NCBI RefSeq assembly: GCF_013778325.1
Contig: NZ_JACEIB010000001.1
Coordinates: 310,001-374,000 of the forward strand
Direction of reading: 5' to 3'
Source of the DNA: Sphingomonas chungangi
Lineage (GTDB): Bacteria; Pseudomonadota; Alphaproteobacteria; Sphingomonadales; Sphingomonadaceae
DNA: 64,000 nucleotides
Shown here: in pieces, positions 1 through 9,996 of the stretch
Layout: every line of letters starts with the position of its first letter
How positions within the stretch are numbered: the first letter of the stretch is position 1
The notes under the pieces: generated by a model
Seen by the model: the letters and a program-made list of their open reading frames with translations, nothing else
What the model was told of the DNA's origin: nothing
Database searches by the model: none
Translations under genes and position numbers: made by a program

Positions 1-527
1 GCCTGCCGACCGGGTGGCGGTGAGGCGGGCGAACCGCTCGTGCCGATCGGTTCACCGCCGGCGGCAAGCTGCGCACGCTGGTCGGCGCCCTCGCCGGTCA
101 GGATGCCGCTGCGCCAGATGCCGTAGCCCGCCACCAGCAGGATCGCGATCGCCAGCGCCACGAAGGCGAGCAGGCGCGGCGGCAGGCGCACGGGATCGGC
201 AGGTTCATAGGGCTCGTAGGCAATGCGCGGAGAAGCCTGCGCGGCCGCGGCGAACTCGGCGCGGAACTGTTGGCTCGCTTCCATCGGATCGAGGTCGACC
301 GCGCGCGCGTAGGATTTGACGAAGCCCGCACTGTAGGGAGCGGCCGGAAGGCCTTCGAGCCGGCCCTCCTCGATCTGGACGAGGTGGCGCACGGGAACAC
401 GCGTCTGCCGGGCGATGTCGTCGAGCGTCTGGCCGCGCGCTTCACGCGCCGCGCGCAGCCGCCCGCCCACCGTCGTCGGCACGTCCGCCGCCGGGGCCTC
501 CGCCGCCCGCTCGCCCGCTTCGTCCAT
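1..527 (-). CDS. RodZ-like helix-turn-helix membrane protein, C-terminus beyond window
   Basis: The minus-strand frame is open to base 1, so the C-terminal part is missing. The visible part has a Cro/C1-type helix-turn-helix at about residues 20-84 (GGRLRAAREARGQTLDDIA, then the IEEGRLEGLP region and FVKSYARAV), a linker, and one membrane segment at about 118-137 (LLAFVALAIAILLVAGYGIW). This order, cytoplasmic HTH_25 domain then a single transmembrane helix, is that of RodZ, which links MreB filaments to the membrane in cell-shape control. ATG occurs at 530 and 527; a GGGGAG ribosome site favours 527. A DNA-binding role is not implied. The truncation prevents checking the periplasmic domain. 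Confidence 0.8.
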   Translation of the reverse strand, partial: MDEAGERAAEAPAADVPTTVGGRLRAAREARGQTLDDIARQTRVPVRHLVQIEEGRLEGLPAAPYSAGFVKSYARAVDLDPMEASQQFRAEFAAAAQASPRIAYEPYEPADPVRLPPRLLAFVALAIAILLVAGYGIWRSGILTGEGADQRAQLAAGGEPIGTSGSPASPPPGRQ

Positions 528-685
528 CATGTCTCCCCGCTGGGCCACAGCCCCGAAAGCAACGCAGATCAAACCTGAACGATGTTACGCAACAGGCTCG
601 GCCCAATGTCAAATGCCTGCACGGCGACGATGACAATCCTGCGATCGATCGTGCGAACGGCACGGATGGCCCGAATCGTCATCGC

Positions 686-2980
686 TCAGTCGAGGGCGAC
701 GCCGTTTCCGATCGCCCAGGCCTCGATCCGCTGGCGCAGGTCGCGCGGCGCCTCGTCAAGCAGCGTCGGGATGACATCGCGCAGCGCGCCGATATCGAGC
801 GAGCGGATCATCGCCTTCACCGGCCCGATCGCCGCAGGCGTGATCGACAGCCGGTCGATGCCGAGCCCGAGCAGCGCCATCGCCTCCAGCGGCCGGCCGC
901 CCATCTCGCCGCACACGCCGACCGGCACGCCTGCCTCGCGGCATGTCCGCGACACCCGCGCGAGGAAGCGCAGGATCGCGGGCGAGAGCCAGTCGTAGCG
1001 ATCGGCCAGCTTGGGATTGCCGCGATCGGCCGCGAACAGGAACTGGGTCAGGTCGTTGGTGCCGATCGACAGGAAATCGAGGCGCGGTAGCAGCTGGTCG
1101 AGCATCTCGGCGAGCGCCGGCACCTCCAGCATCGCGCCGTAGCGCACCGCGCCCGGCCCAAGCTTGCCGCGATCCGCCAGCCACTTGCGCTGCTGCTCGA
1201 CGAGATCGCGCGCCGCCTCATATTCCCACGGCTCCGACACCATCGGAAACATGACGTGGAGCGTGCGACCGGCCGATGCTTCCAGCAGCGCGCGGGCCTG
1301 CGCCTTCATCAGCGCGTCGCGTTCCAGCGCGAGGCGCAGCGCGCGCCAGCCCATCGCCGGATTTTCCTCGCCGCCCGCCTCGTCCTCCGGCCCCTTCATG
1401 TAGGGCAAGGCCTTGTCGCCGCCGATGTCGACGGTGCGGAAGATCACCGGGCGGTCGCCGGCCGCGTCCATCACATCCTTGTAGAGCCGCTGCTGGCGCT
1501 CGCGCTGCGGAAGCGTCGCGGAGACGAGGAACTGGAACTCGGTGCGGAACAGCCCGATGCCGTCGGCACCGGTCGTCTCGAGTGCGGCCACGTCGTCGCG
1601 CAGGCCGGCATTCATCATCAGTTGCACCCGCACGCCATCCTTGGACAGCGCCGGCTGGTCTCGTAGCGCGGCGAATTCGGCGCGGCGCCTTTGCGTGACC
1701 GAGAGCTTGGCCTCGAACGCCTCTTCCATCGTGGCGGTAGGCCTAACCACGACACGTTGCTGGCTGGTGTCCAGCAGCAGCAGGTCGCCTTCCGCGACCA
1801 TGTGGCGTACATCCTTGGTGCGCCCCATCACGGGCACGCCCATCGCGCGCGCGACAATGGTGACGTGCGCCGTGAGCGAGCCTTCCTCCAGCACCACGCC
1901 CTTCAGGCGGCGGCGATCATATTCGAGCAGTTCGGCGGGGCCGAGGTTGCGCGCGATCAGGATCGAATCCTGCCGCAGCCCCATCTGCGCCGCGGTGCCG
2001 AGCTGGCCCGAGACGATGCGCAGCAGCCGGTTGGAGAGATCCTCCAGATCGTGCATCCGGTCGGCGAGCAGCGGATCGGAAATCTCGCGCATCCGCATCC
2101 GCTGGCGCTGCTGCACCCGTTCGATCGCCGCTTCCGCCGTCAGGCCGGAGCTGATCGCCTCGTTGATCCGGCGGCTCCAGCCCTCGTCATAGGCGAACAT
2201 CTTGTAGGTCTCGAGCACCTCCTGATGCTCGCCGGCCATGCCGAACTCGGCCTGGCTGGTCATCCGCTCGATGGATTCGCGCATCTGGCGGAAGGCGGAA
2301 TAGACGCGCTGGCGCTCGACCTCGACATCCTCGGCGACGGTATGCTCGACGATCACGCGGGGCTGGTGGAAGACGGCGTGGCCGCGCGCCATGCCGTCGA
2401 CCAGCTTGAGGCCGGTGAGCTGCGCGGGGCCATTATCTCGCGCGCCCGCGCCGCCACCGCTGCTCTCGTCGATCAGACCGGCGGCGGCGATCAGCTCGGC
2501 GAGCACCATCGCGACGGTCTGCAGCGCCTCGATCTCGACATCGTCGTAGCGGCGGCTGGCCTCGTGCTGGACGCAGAGCACGCCCACTGCCCGCTCGCGT
2601 CGCACGATCGGCACGCCGGCGAAGCTGTGATACAGTTCTTCGCCCGTCTCCGGCTTGTAGGCGAACTCCGGGTGGCTGGTCGCCTCGTCGAGATTGAGCG
2701 TCTCGACATGTTTGGCGATCGTGCCGACCAGCCCTTCGCCCAAGGCCAGCTTGGTGACGTGAACGGCGTCCTGGTGGAGGCCTTGCGTCGCGAACAGCTC
2801 CAGCACGCCGTCACGCAGCAGGTAGATCGAGCAAACCTCGCTGGCGGTCGCCTCGGCGATGATCTTCACGACATTGTTGAGCTTGGCCTGCGCGTTCGTG
2901 CGCCCCGCCATCACGTCGTGCAGCCGCGTCAGGATCTCGCGGGCGGCGGTGGCGGCGGGGGTCGGGGCGGGAACGGCCAT
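686..2980 (-). CDS. ptsP: Phosphoenolpyruvate-protein phosphotransferase PtsP (enzyme I-Ntr)
   Basis: 764 residues with the full EI-Ntr architecture: N-terminal GAF domain (about 20-165), PEP-utilising N domain (about 185-310), phosphohistidine domain with the active histidine near residue 372 (SLTAHVTIVARAMGVP), and a C-terminal PEP-binding barrel with GADGIGLFRTEFQF and the conserved cysteine in GVCGEMGG. In the nitrogen-type PTS this enzyme takes phosphate from PEP and passes it to NPr and then EIIA-Ntr; the GAF domain senses nitrogen status (glutamine) in studied species. No NPr or EIIA gene is in the window. The start ATG lacks a strong ribosome site, but the frame begins at the expected family position. 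Confidence 0.96.
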   Translation of the reverse strand: MAVPAPTPAATAAREILTRLHDVMAGRTNAQAKLNNVVKIIAEATASEVCSIYLLRDGVLELFATQGLHQDAVHVTKLALGEGLVGTIAKHVETLNLDEATSHPEFAYKPETGEELYHSFAGVPIVRRERAVGVLCVQHEASRRYDDVEIEALQTVAMVLAELIAAAGLIDESSGGGAGARDNGPAQLTGLKLVDGMARGHAVFHQPRVIVEHTVAEDVEVERQRVYSAFRQMRESIERMTSQAEFGMAGEHQEVLETYKMFAYDEGWSRRINEAISSGLTAEAAIERVQQRQRMRMREISDPLLADRMHDLEDLSNRLLRIVSGQLGTAAQMGLRQDSILIARNLGPAELLEYDRRRLKGVVLEEGSLTAHVTIVARAMGVPVMGRTKDVRHMVAEGDLLLLDTSQQRVVVRPTATMEEAFEAKLSVTQRRRAEFAALRDQPALSKDGVRVQLMMNAGLRDDVAALETTGADGIGLFRTEFQFLVSATLPQRERQQRLYKDVMDAAGDRPVIFRTVDIGGDKALPYMKGPEDEAGGEENPAMGWRALRLALERDALMKAQARALLEASAGRTLHVMFPMVSEPWEYEAARDLVEQQRKWLADRGKLGPGAVRYGAMLEVPALAEMLDQLLPRLDFLSIGTNDLTQFLFAADRGNPKLADRYDWLSPAILRFLARVSRTCREAGVPVGVCGEMGGRPLEAMALLGLGIDRLSITPAAIGPVKAMIRSLDIGALRDVIPTLLDEAPRDLRQRIEAWAIGNGVALD

Positions 2981-3029
2981 GGATGCCAGCGCTATCAGAT
3001 GAAAGCGTGCGCGGCCAAGGCCGATATTC

Positions 3030-3470
3030 TCAGGTCGCCGCCGGTTCGATCCGTTCGATGCCGAGACGGGGGATCTCGATCGCCGGACAGCGGTCCATCA
3101 CCACCTTGAGCCCCGCGGCCTCGGCGCGGGCGGCGGCGGCCTCGTTGACCACGCCAAGTTGCATCCACACCGCCTTCGCGCCCACCGCGATCGCCTGGTC
3201 GACCGCCGCGCCGGCCGCCGCCGAATTGCGGAAGATGTCGACCATGTCGATCGGCTCGCCGATCTGCGCCAGTTCGCGCCAGACATATTCGCCATGGACA
3301 TGCTCGCCCGTAATCTGCGGATTGACCGGGAACACGCGATAGCCGTGGGTCTGCAACGTCTGCATAACGCCGTAACTCGGGCGGCTGGGCCTGTCGGATA
3401 TGCCGACCAACGCGACGGTGCGCGTCTCGCGGAGCAGTCGGGCGATGTCGGCGTCGGACGTGAGGGGCAT
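3030..3470 (-). CDS. CoA-binding protein (YccU-type Rossmann fold)
   Basis: 146 residues forming a stand-alone CoA_binding domain: VALVGISDRPSRPSYGVM near residue 18, then GYRVFPVNP and DMVDIFRNS, and the ending AVWMQLGVVNEAAAARA with MDRCPAIE. This matches the short YccU/succinyl-CoA-synthetase-alpha-like family, whose members bind CoA; the physiological role is not settled. The frame is open far upstream, but the ATG at 3470 is the natural family start. It lies 32 bp downstream of mrp on the same strand and may be co-transcribed with it. Confidence 0.9.
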   Translation of the reverse strand: MPLTSDADIARLLRETRTVALVGISDRPSRPSYGVMQTLQTHGYRVFPVNPQITGEHVHGEYVWRELAQIGEPIDMVDIFRNSAAAGAAVDQAIAVGAKAVWMQLGVVNEAAAARAEAAGLKVVMDRCPAIEIPRLGIERIEPAAT

Positions 3471-3502
3471 GACGGGTCTCCTCGTTGTGCGAGGATAAAT
3501 GG

Positions 3503-4474
3503 TCAGCGGCGCGTCGCGTTCAATCCGGCCGCCACTTTCTCCGCTATGTCGAGGAAGGGGCGCGCCGCTTTCTCTTCTCCGGCCGCCGGCGGCTCGCCTG
3601 CGTCGGACGCACGGCGGATGGCGATATCGAGCGGCACGCGGCCGAGGAAGGGAATGCCCAGCCGTGCCGCCTCCGCCTCCGCGCCGCCGTTGCCGAACGG
3701 GTCCGAGACCTCGCCGCAATGCGGACAGACATAGCCCGCCATGTTCTCGACGAGGCCGAGGATCGGGATGCCGGCGGTGTTGAACAGGTCGATCGCGCGC
3801 AAAGCGTCGATCAGGGCCAAATCCTGCGGGGTAGAGACGACCACGGCGCCCGCCGGCCGGTGCTTCTGGATCATCGAGAGCTGAACGTCGCCGGTGCCGG
3901 GCGGCAGGTCCACCACCAAAGTATCGACATGCTCCCACCGCGCATCGACCAGCTGGCCGAGCGCGCCCGACGCCATCGGCCCGCGCCACGCCAGCGCCTT
4001 TTCCGGCGCGACGAGCTGGCCCATCGACAGCATCGGCACGCCGAAACGGGTCATGATCGGTAGCAGCTGCTTGTCGTGCGCCATCGGCCTTTCGCCCTCG
4101 GCCGCCATCAGGCGCGGCTGCGAGGGGCCGTATATGTCGGCATCGACCAGCCCTGTGCGATGACCGAGCCGCTTGAGCGCGATGGCGAGGTTGGCGGACA
4201 GTGTCGACTTGCCGACACCGCCCTTGCCCGATCCCACCGCGATCAGCTGTCGCTCGGTCTTCTCGGCGGTCTGGACGATACGCACCTCGCGCACCCCGGC
4301 GACGGCGATCAGACGCCCGCGCACCTCGGCCTCGAGCGCCTCGCGTGCGGGCGCGCCGAGGCCGGTCACGTCGAGGATCACGCTCGCGACGCCGTCCGAA
4401 AGGCGCGGCGGGGCGATGCGGCGGGCTTCGGGCAAAGCGAAGAGCGCGGCGGCGAGAGGGAAGGAGTCGGTCAT
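3503..4474 (-). CDS. apbC: Mrp/ApbC family iron-sulfur cluster carrier ATPase
   Basis: 323 residues. An N-terminal MIP18/DUF59-like domain (about 5-70) is followed by a deviant Walker A, GSGKGGVGKS at 81-90, the motifs DADIYGPSQP and VVDLPPGTGDVQLS, and a CPHCG pair of cysteines in the C-terminal half (YVCPHCGEV) that bridges the cluster in the dimer. The family carries and transfers Fe-S clusters to apoproteins in the cytoplasm using ATP. A longer frame exists, but the ATG at 4474 begins where homologues do. The gene diverges from hflK with a short shared upstream region. Confidence 0.94.
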   Translation of the reverse strand: MTDSFPLAAALFALPEARRIAPPRLSDGVASVILDVTGLGAPAREALEAEVRGRLIAVAGVREVRIVQTAEKTERQLIAVGSGKGGVGKSTLSANLAIALKRLGHRTGLVDADIYGPSQPRLMAAEGERPMAHDKQLLPIMTRFGVPMLSMGQLVAPEKALAWRGPMASGALGQLVDARWEHVDTLVVDLPPGTGDVQLSMIQKHRPAGAVVVSTPQDLALIDALRAIDLFNTAGIPILGLVENMAGYVCPHCGEVSDPFGNGGAEAEAARLGIPFLGRVPLDIAIRRASDAGEPPAAGEEKAARPFLDIAEKVAAGLNATRR

Positions 4475-4547
4475 GTCGGCGCCGCGCTTAGGCGCCCGGC
4501 GTGCGCATGGCACTATTTTTCCGCAGGTTCGCCCCTATAATGGCTCG

Positions 4548-5609
4548 ATGACCGAACGAGAGCGCGATGCGCTGACCGTGCTGAACGAGGAAGGCCCGTG
4601 GGGTCCGGGCGAGGACAAGACGCCCGGCGGTCGCAAGGGCGAGCCGCGCAATCCATGGCTCCAGCCGCCGCGCCGCAAGCCGCGAGGACCGAAGACCGAG
4701 GGCGGCCAGCCATCGCTGGAAGAATTGATCCGCCGCGGGCGTGATCGCTTCGCCGGCCTGCCTGGCGGCGGCCGGCCGATCTGGGGCTATGCGCTGGTCG
4801 CCTTTGTCGCGCTGTGGCTGATCTCGACCAGCCTGCACCGTATCGGGCCTGACGATCGCGGTGTCATCACCCGTTTCGGCCGCTACGCCGGCATCCTCAA
4901 GCCCGGCCTCGGCGTCACCTTCCCGGCGCCCGTGGACGTCGTCACGCCCATCAATGTCGAGGAGCGACGCAGCTTCGACGTGCCCGCCTCGGGCGGCGCC
5001 AATCTGCTGCTCACCCGCGGCCAGGATCTCGTGAACCTGACCTATACGGTGAACTGGTCGGTGCGCGACCCGGATCTCTATCTCTTCAATCTGCCGGGCG
5101 CGCCGGAGGACCTGATCCGCAACGCCGCACAGGCGGCTATGCGCGAGGCGGTGGCGGCGATCACGCTGGATCAGGTGACCGGCGTCGGCCAGGCGGACCT
5201 CGCCGCGCGCGTCACCGCGCGGACGCAGGATCTGCTCGATCGCTATCATGCCGGCGTGCTGGTGCAGGGCGTCACCATCCGCCAGGCGGCGCTGCCCGAT
5301 CAGCTCGACGGCGCCGTCAAGGCGATCGCCGATGCGCGATCGGATGCCGCCGCCAATGCCGACAAGGCCCGGAACGAGGCCTCCAAGAAGATCGCCGATG
5401 CGCGGGCGCAGACCGAGATCTTCGACGAGGTCTACGATGCCTACAAGGCGTCCCCGCAGGTGATCCGTTCGCGCATGTATTACGACACGATGGAAGCGAT
5501 CCTGTCAAAGAGCAGCAAGGTGATCGTCGACGCGCCCAACGCCACGGTGCAGGTGCAGCCGGTGGCGCCCAGGAAACAGCCCCAGCCGCAGCAGGGAGTG
5601 GGGCAATGA
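4548..5609 (+). CDS. hflK: FtsH protease modulator HflK
   Basis: 353 residues. A Pro/Arg-rich cytoplasmic leader with a GGxxPSLEEL-type segment is followed by one membrane helix at about 79-97 (IWGYALVAFVALWLIS), then a band 7/SPFH domain (TRFGRYAGILKPGLG) and a coiled, charged C-terminal region with Gln/Pro-rich tail. HflK pairs with HflC to form a large periplasmic cage around the membrane AAA protease FtsH and limits its access to substrates. The start is ATG 4548; upstream in-frame codons are not family-like. The stop overlaps the hflC start by 4 bp (ATGA), so translation is coupled. Confidence 0.96.
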   Translation: MTERERDALTVLNEEGPWGPGEDKTPGGRKGEPRNPWLQPPRRKPRGPKTEGGQPSLEELIRRGRDRFAGLPGGGRPIWGYALVAFVALWLISTSLHRIGPDDRGVITRFGRYAGILKPGLGVTFPAPVDVVTPINVEERRSFDVPASGGANLLLTRGQDLVNLTYTVNWSVRDPDLYLFNLPGAPEDLIRNAAQAAMREAVAAITLDQVTGVGQADLAARVTARTQDLLDRYHAGVLVQGVTIRQAALPDQLDGAVKAIADARSDAAANADKARNEASKKIADARAQTEIFDEVYDAYKASPQVIRSRMYYDTMEAILSKSSKVIVDAPNATVQVQPVAPRKQPQPQQGVGQ

Positions 5610-6460
5610 CGGTCGCACGCCTGCTCCGCAGCCCGATCGGCTGGGCGATCCTGCTGATCCTGCTGGTGCTGGCCGCCGCCAGCGTCTTCACCACAGTGGG
5701 CGAGACGCAGCAGGCGGTGATCGTCCGCATGGGCGTGCCGCGCGCAGTGGTGAACCTCTATCGCGCCGACGAGCGCTTCGGCCAGACCGGCGCCGGGCTG
5801 ATCGCGCGCCTGCCGCTGCTCGATCAGGTGTTCTTCGTCGACAAGCGCGTGCAGATGCTGGAACTGGACGGGCAGCCGATCCAGACGGCCGACGGCGGAT
5901 CGATCGCGGCGGATGCCTATGCGCGCTATCGCGTCGTCGATCCTGCGCTCTTCTACACCGCCACCCACGGCGACGCGCGGGTCTTCGGCGATACGGTGAA
6001 GCCGGTGCTGGGCACGGCGCTGCGTTCCGCGCTTGGTGCGCTTCCCGTGTCCCAGCTGCTTGTGCCCGAGCGGATTCCCGCGATGCGCATGGTGCGCGAC
6101 CGGCTGGATCAGGCGACCCGGCGATTCGGCGTGCGGGTGAGCGAGGTGCGGCTGGCTCGCACCATTCTCCCGGAGGGCGCGGCGCTCGACAATGCGATCG
6201 GCCGGATGCGCACCGATCGCGAGCAGCAGGCGGACGCGATCCGTGCCGACGGTCAGGCCGAGATCGCGCATATTCGCGCGGACGGCGAGGCGCAGGCTGC
6301 CAAGATGTATGCCGATGCCTTCGGCCAGGATCCGGATTTCTACGATTTTTACCGGGCCATGCAGTCCTATCAGAAGACACTGGCGGACGGATCGACGCAG
6401 ATGATCCTGTCGCCGAACAGCGAATATTTCCGCCAGTTCCGCACCGGCGGGAAACAGTGA
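5606..6460 (+). CDS. hflC: FtsH protease modulator HflC
   Basis: 284 residues with an N-terminal signal-anchor (about 9-30, IGWAILLILLVLAAASVF), the HflC-type start of the SPFH domain (VGETQQAVIVRMG), the paired VDKRVQMLELDG segment, and a late RVSEVRLARTILPE block followed by the EIAHIRADGEAQA coiled coil. It is the partner of HflK in the HflKC complex that regulates FtsH at the inner membrane. It overlaps hflK by 4 bp and is followed by a GC-rich hairpin, so the two genes form a closed operon. Confidence 0.96.
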   Translation: MTVARLLRSPIGWAILLILLVLAAASVFTTVGETQQAVIVRMGVPRAVVNLYRADERFGQTGAGLIARLPLLDQVFFVDKRVQMLELDGQPIQTADGGSIAADAYARYRVVDPALFYTATHGDARVFGDTVKPVLGTALRSALGALPVSQLLVPERIPAMRMVRDRLDQATRRFGVRVSEVRLARTILPEGAALDNAIGRMRTDREQQADAIRADGQAEIAHIRADGEAQAAKMYADAFGQDPDFYDFYRAMQSYQKTLADGSTQMILSPNSEYFRQFRTGGKQ

Positions 6461-6490
6461 GCATCGCCGGCCGTTCAAACCGCGTTCAGG

Positions 6491-6518
6491 CGGGCGCCCG
6501 CAGCCTTGGCTGCGCCCG
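6491..6518 (+). terminator. GC-rich hairpin after hflC
   Basis: CGCAGCC pairs with GGCTGCG across a TT loop, flanked by CGGG and CCCG, 30 bp after the hflC stop. Only a short T run follows. It probably ends or attenuates hflKC transcription before the protease gene. Confidence 0.5.
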
Positions 6519-6575
6519 TTTCGGCGCGTCGACTATTCTTTTCTGAGCCACAGTCCCGTGGGGAGGCCATCCAAC

Positions 6576-8174
6576 GTGCGTTACGCTTATGCCATTACTG
6601 CCGCGCTGCTTGCCGGCGGCGGTGCCGCCACCTTCACCATGCAGCAGCCGAGCAGTGCGCAGGTCGCCCAGAATGCGGGCTCGCAATCGCACGGCCCGCT
6701 CGGCGGCCCCGCCAGCTTCGCGGATTTGACCGCGCGCCTCTCGCCTGCGGTGGTCAACATCTCGACCACGCAGCGGATCAAGGTGCAGCAGCAGCAGAAC
6801 CCGTTCGCGGGCACGCCGTTCGACGACCTCTTCCGCCAGTTCAACGGCGGCGGCGGTGACGACGACGACAATGGTGGCGGCAACAGCGGCTCCAGCAACG
6901 GCAAGCCGCAGACTCGCGAGGCGATGTCGCTGGGATCGGGCTTCATCATCTCTGCGGACGGCTATGTCGTCACCAACAACCACGTCATCGCCGGCGATCC
7001 CAACTCGCCGCAGAGCAAGGGCGCGACGCTCGAGAGTGTGACTGTCACCCTGCCGGACCGCACCGAATACAAGGCGAAGGTGGTCGGGCGCGACCAGGCA
7101 GCGGACCTCGCCGTCCTCAAGATCGACGCGCCCAAGCCGTTGCCCTTCGTGCAGTTCGGCGATTCCACCAAGACCCGCGTCGGCGACTGGGTGATCGCGA
7201 TCGGCAACCCCTTCGCGCTCGGCGGCACCGTCACCGCCGGCATCGTCTCGGCGATCCACCGCTCGATCGGCTCGGGTCCGTACGACCGCTACATCCAGAC
7301 CGACGCCGCGATCAATTCGGGCAATTCCGGCGGCCCGATGTTCGACATGGCGGGCAACGTCGTCGGCATCAACTCGGCGATCTATTCGCCGTCGGGCGGC
7401 AATGTCGGCATCGGCTTCGCCATTCCGGCGGAGGAGGCGAAGCCCGTCGTCGACATCCTGATGAAGGGCGGGCGCGTGAAGCGCGGCTATCTCGGCGTCT
7501 CGATCCAGCAGATCGACGACGAGATGGCCTCGGCGCTCGGCCTACCGAAGAATCACGGCGAGATCGTCGGCCGCGTCGAGCCGGGCTATGCCGCCGCCAA
7601 GGCCGGCATCCAGTCGGGCGACGTGATCGTGCGCGTCAACAACCAGGACGTCACGCCGGACAACAGCCTGTCCTACATTGTCGCCAACCTGCCGATCGGC
7701 TCCAAGGTACCGGTCGAGCTCTACCGCCGCGGCCAGAAGATCACCGTCACGGCGATCGTCGGCGAGCGCCCGCCGGAAGACCAGCTGGCCGGCCAGCTCG
7801 GCAACGGCAACGACAGCGACAATGACGGCACGCCGGACAGTGGTGCCGCCGCCCAGCAGAGCAAGGCGGCGTCCTCGGCGCTCGGCCTCGGCCTGCAGGC
7901 GCTGACCCCGCGCATCGCGCAGCAGCTCGGCCTCTCGGCGAGCATCCGCGGCGTGGTGATCGCTTCGGTCGATTCGTCGAGCGACGCGGGCTCTAACGGG
8001 CTGAAGCGCGGCGACGTGATCCTGTCGATCAACCAGCAGCCGGTCCTCACCGTCGCCGCCGCCGCGCAGGTGATCGCGGATGCGCAGAAGGCCGGCCGCG
8101 ACACCGTGCTGCTCCAGGTCCAGCGTGGCACCCAGCAGGCCGTCTATATCGGCGTGAAGCTGCAGAAGAAGTGA
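6576..8174 (+). CDS. Periplasmic DegP/HtrA-family serine endoprotease
   Basis: 532 residues. A signal sequence (RYAYAITAALLAGGGAATF) is followed by a trypsin-like domain with the triad His in VVTNNHVIAG, Asp in ADLAVLKID and Ser in NSGNSGGPMF, then two PDZ domains (about 310-400 and 435-525). A flexible Gly/Asp/Asn-rich loop near residues 85-110 replaces the usual Q-linker. DegP-type proteases degrade or chaperone misfolded envelope proteins. I chose GTG 6576 because GGGAGG lies 9 bp upstream; a GTG at 6558 is also in frame. A second Asp/Asn/Gly-rich linker separates the PDZ domains. Following hflKC, this makes a local envelope quality-control group. Confidence 0.95.
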   Translation: MRYAYAITAALLAGGGAATFTMQQPSSAQVAQNAGSQSHGPLGGPASFADLTARLSPAVVNISTTQRIKVQQQQNPFAGTPFDDLFRQFNGGGGDDDDNGGGNSGSSNGKPQTREAMSLGSGFIISADGYVVTNNHVIAGDPNSPQSKGATLESVTVTLPDRTEYKAKVVGRDQAADLAVLKIDAPKPLPFVQFGDSTKTRVGDWVIAIGNPFALGGTVTAGIVSAIHRSIGSGPYDRYIQTDAAINSGNSGGPMFDMAGNVVGINSAIYSPSGGNVGIGFAIPAEEAKPVVDILMKGGRVKRGYLGVSIQQIDDEMASALGLPKNHGEIVGRVEPGYAAAKAGIQSGDVIVRVNNQDVTPDNSLSYIVANLPIGSKVPVELYRRGQKITVTAIVGERPPEDQLAGQLGNGNDSDNDGTPDSGAAAQQSKAASSALGLGLQALTPRIAQQLGLSASIRGVVIASVDSSSDAGSNGLKRGDVILSINQQPVLTVAAAAQVIADAQKAGRDTVLLQVQRGTQQAVYIGVKLQKK

Positions 8175-8183
8175 GCTGAATGA

Positions 8184-8213
8184 AGCCCTCTCCCGCAAAG
8201 GCGGGAGAGGGCT
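8184..8213 (+). terminator. Perfect 13-bp hairpin after the DegP-type gene
   Basis: AGCCCTCTCCCGC pairs perfectly with GCGGGAGAGGGCT around an AAAG loop, 9 bp after the protease stop. No U-tract follows. It resembles the CCCTCTCC/GGAGAGGG modules of the repeats elsewhere in this window and may act as a transcription end or mRNA 3' stabiliser. Confidence 0.6.
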
Positions 8214-8247
8214 ATAAGGTCCGCTGCAACCTCGGGAGCGGGCACAT

Positions 8248-9792
<1,545 letters not shown>

Positions 9793-9802
9793 TTCCCGCC
9801 AT

Positions 9803-9931
9803 CCGTTCGTGCTGGGGAGCCGCTGAGCGAAGTCGAAGCGGCGTCTCGAAGCACATGCGACGCGCAACACCCTTCGAGACGGGCCTTCGACTTCGCTCAC
9901 GCTCCGCTCAGTCCCTCCTCAGGGCGAACGG
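9803..9931. repeat. Long palindromic intergenic repeat, family A copy 1
   Basis: An inverted repeat of about 129 bp with outer ends CCGTTCG and CGAACGG and inner complementary blocks GCTGAGCGAAGTCGAAG and CTTCGACTTCGCTC. The outer parts, CTGGGGAGC and TCCCTCCTCAGGGCG, pair less well. A second, very similar copy lies at 33991-34117 and a shortened relative at 53440-53527. It fills most of the gap between the HerA-like gene and the diguanylate cyclase gene. Confidence 0.88.
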
Positions 9932-9996
9932 GAGAGGGACGCAAAACCCCACCCGATTTTTGCCGCGCGTTAACCCGCCGCCTCTAACTTCGACCG

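Noticed and set aside
1691-3109. A 472-codon plus-strand frame opposite ptsP
   Set aside because: Antisense shadow of the PtsP gene; it has no recognisable domain and no ribosome binding site.
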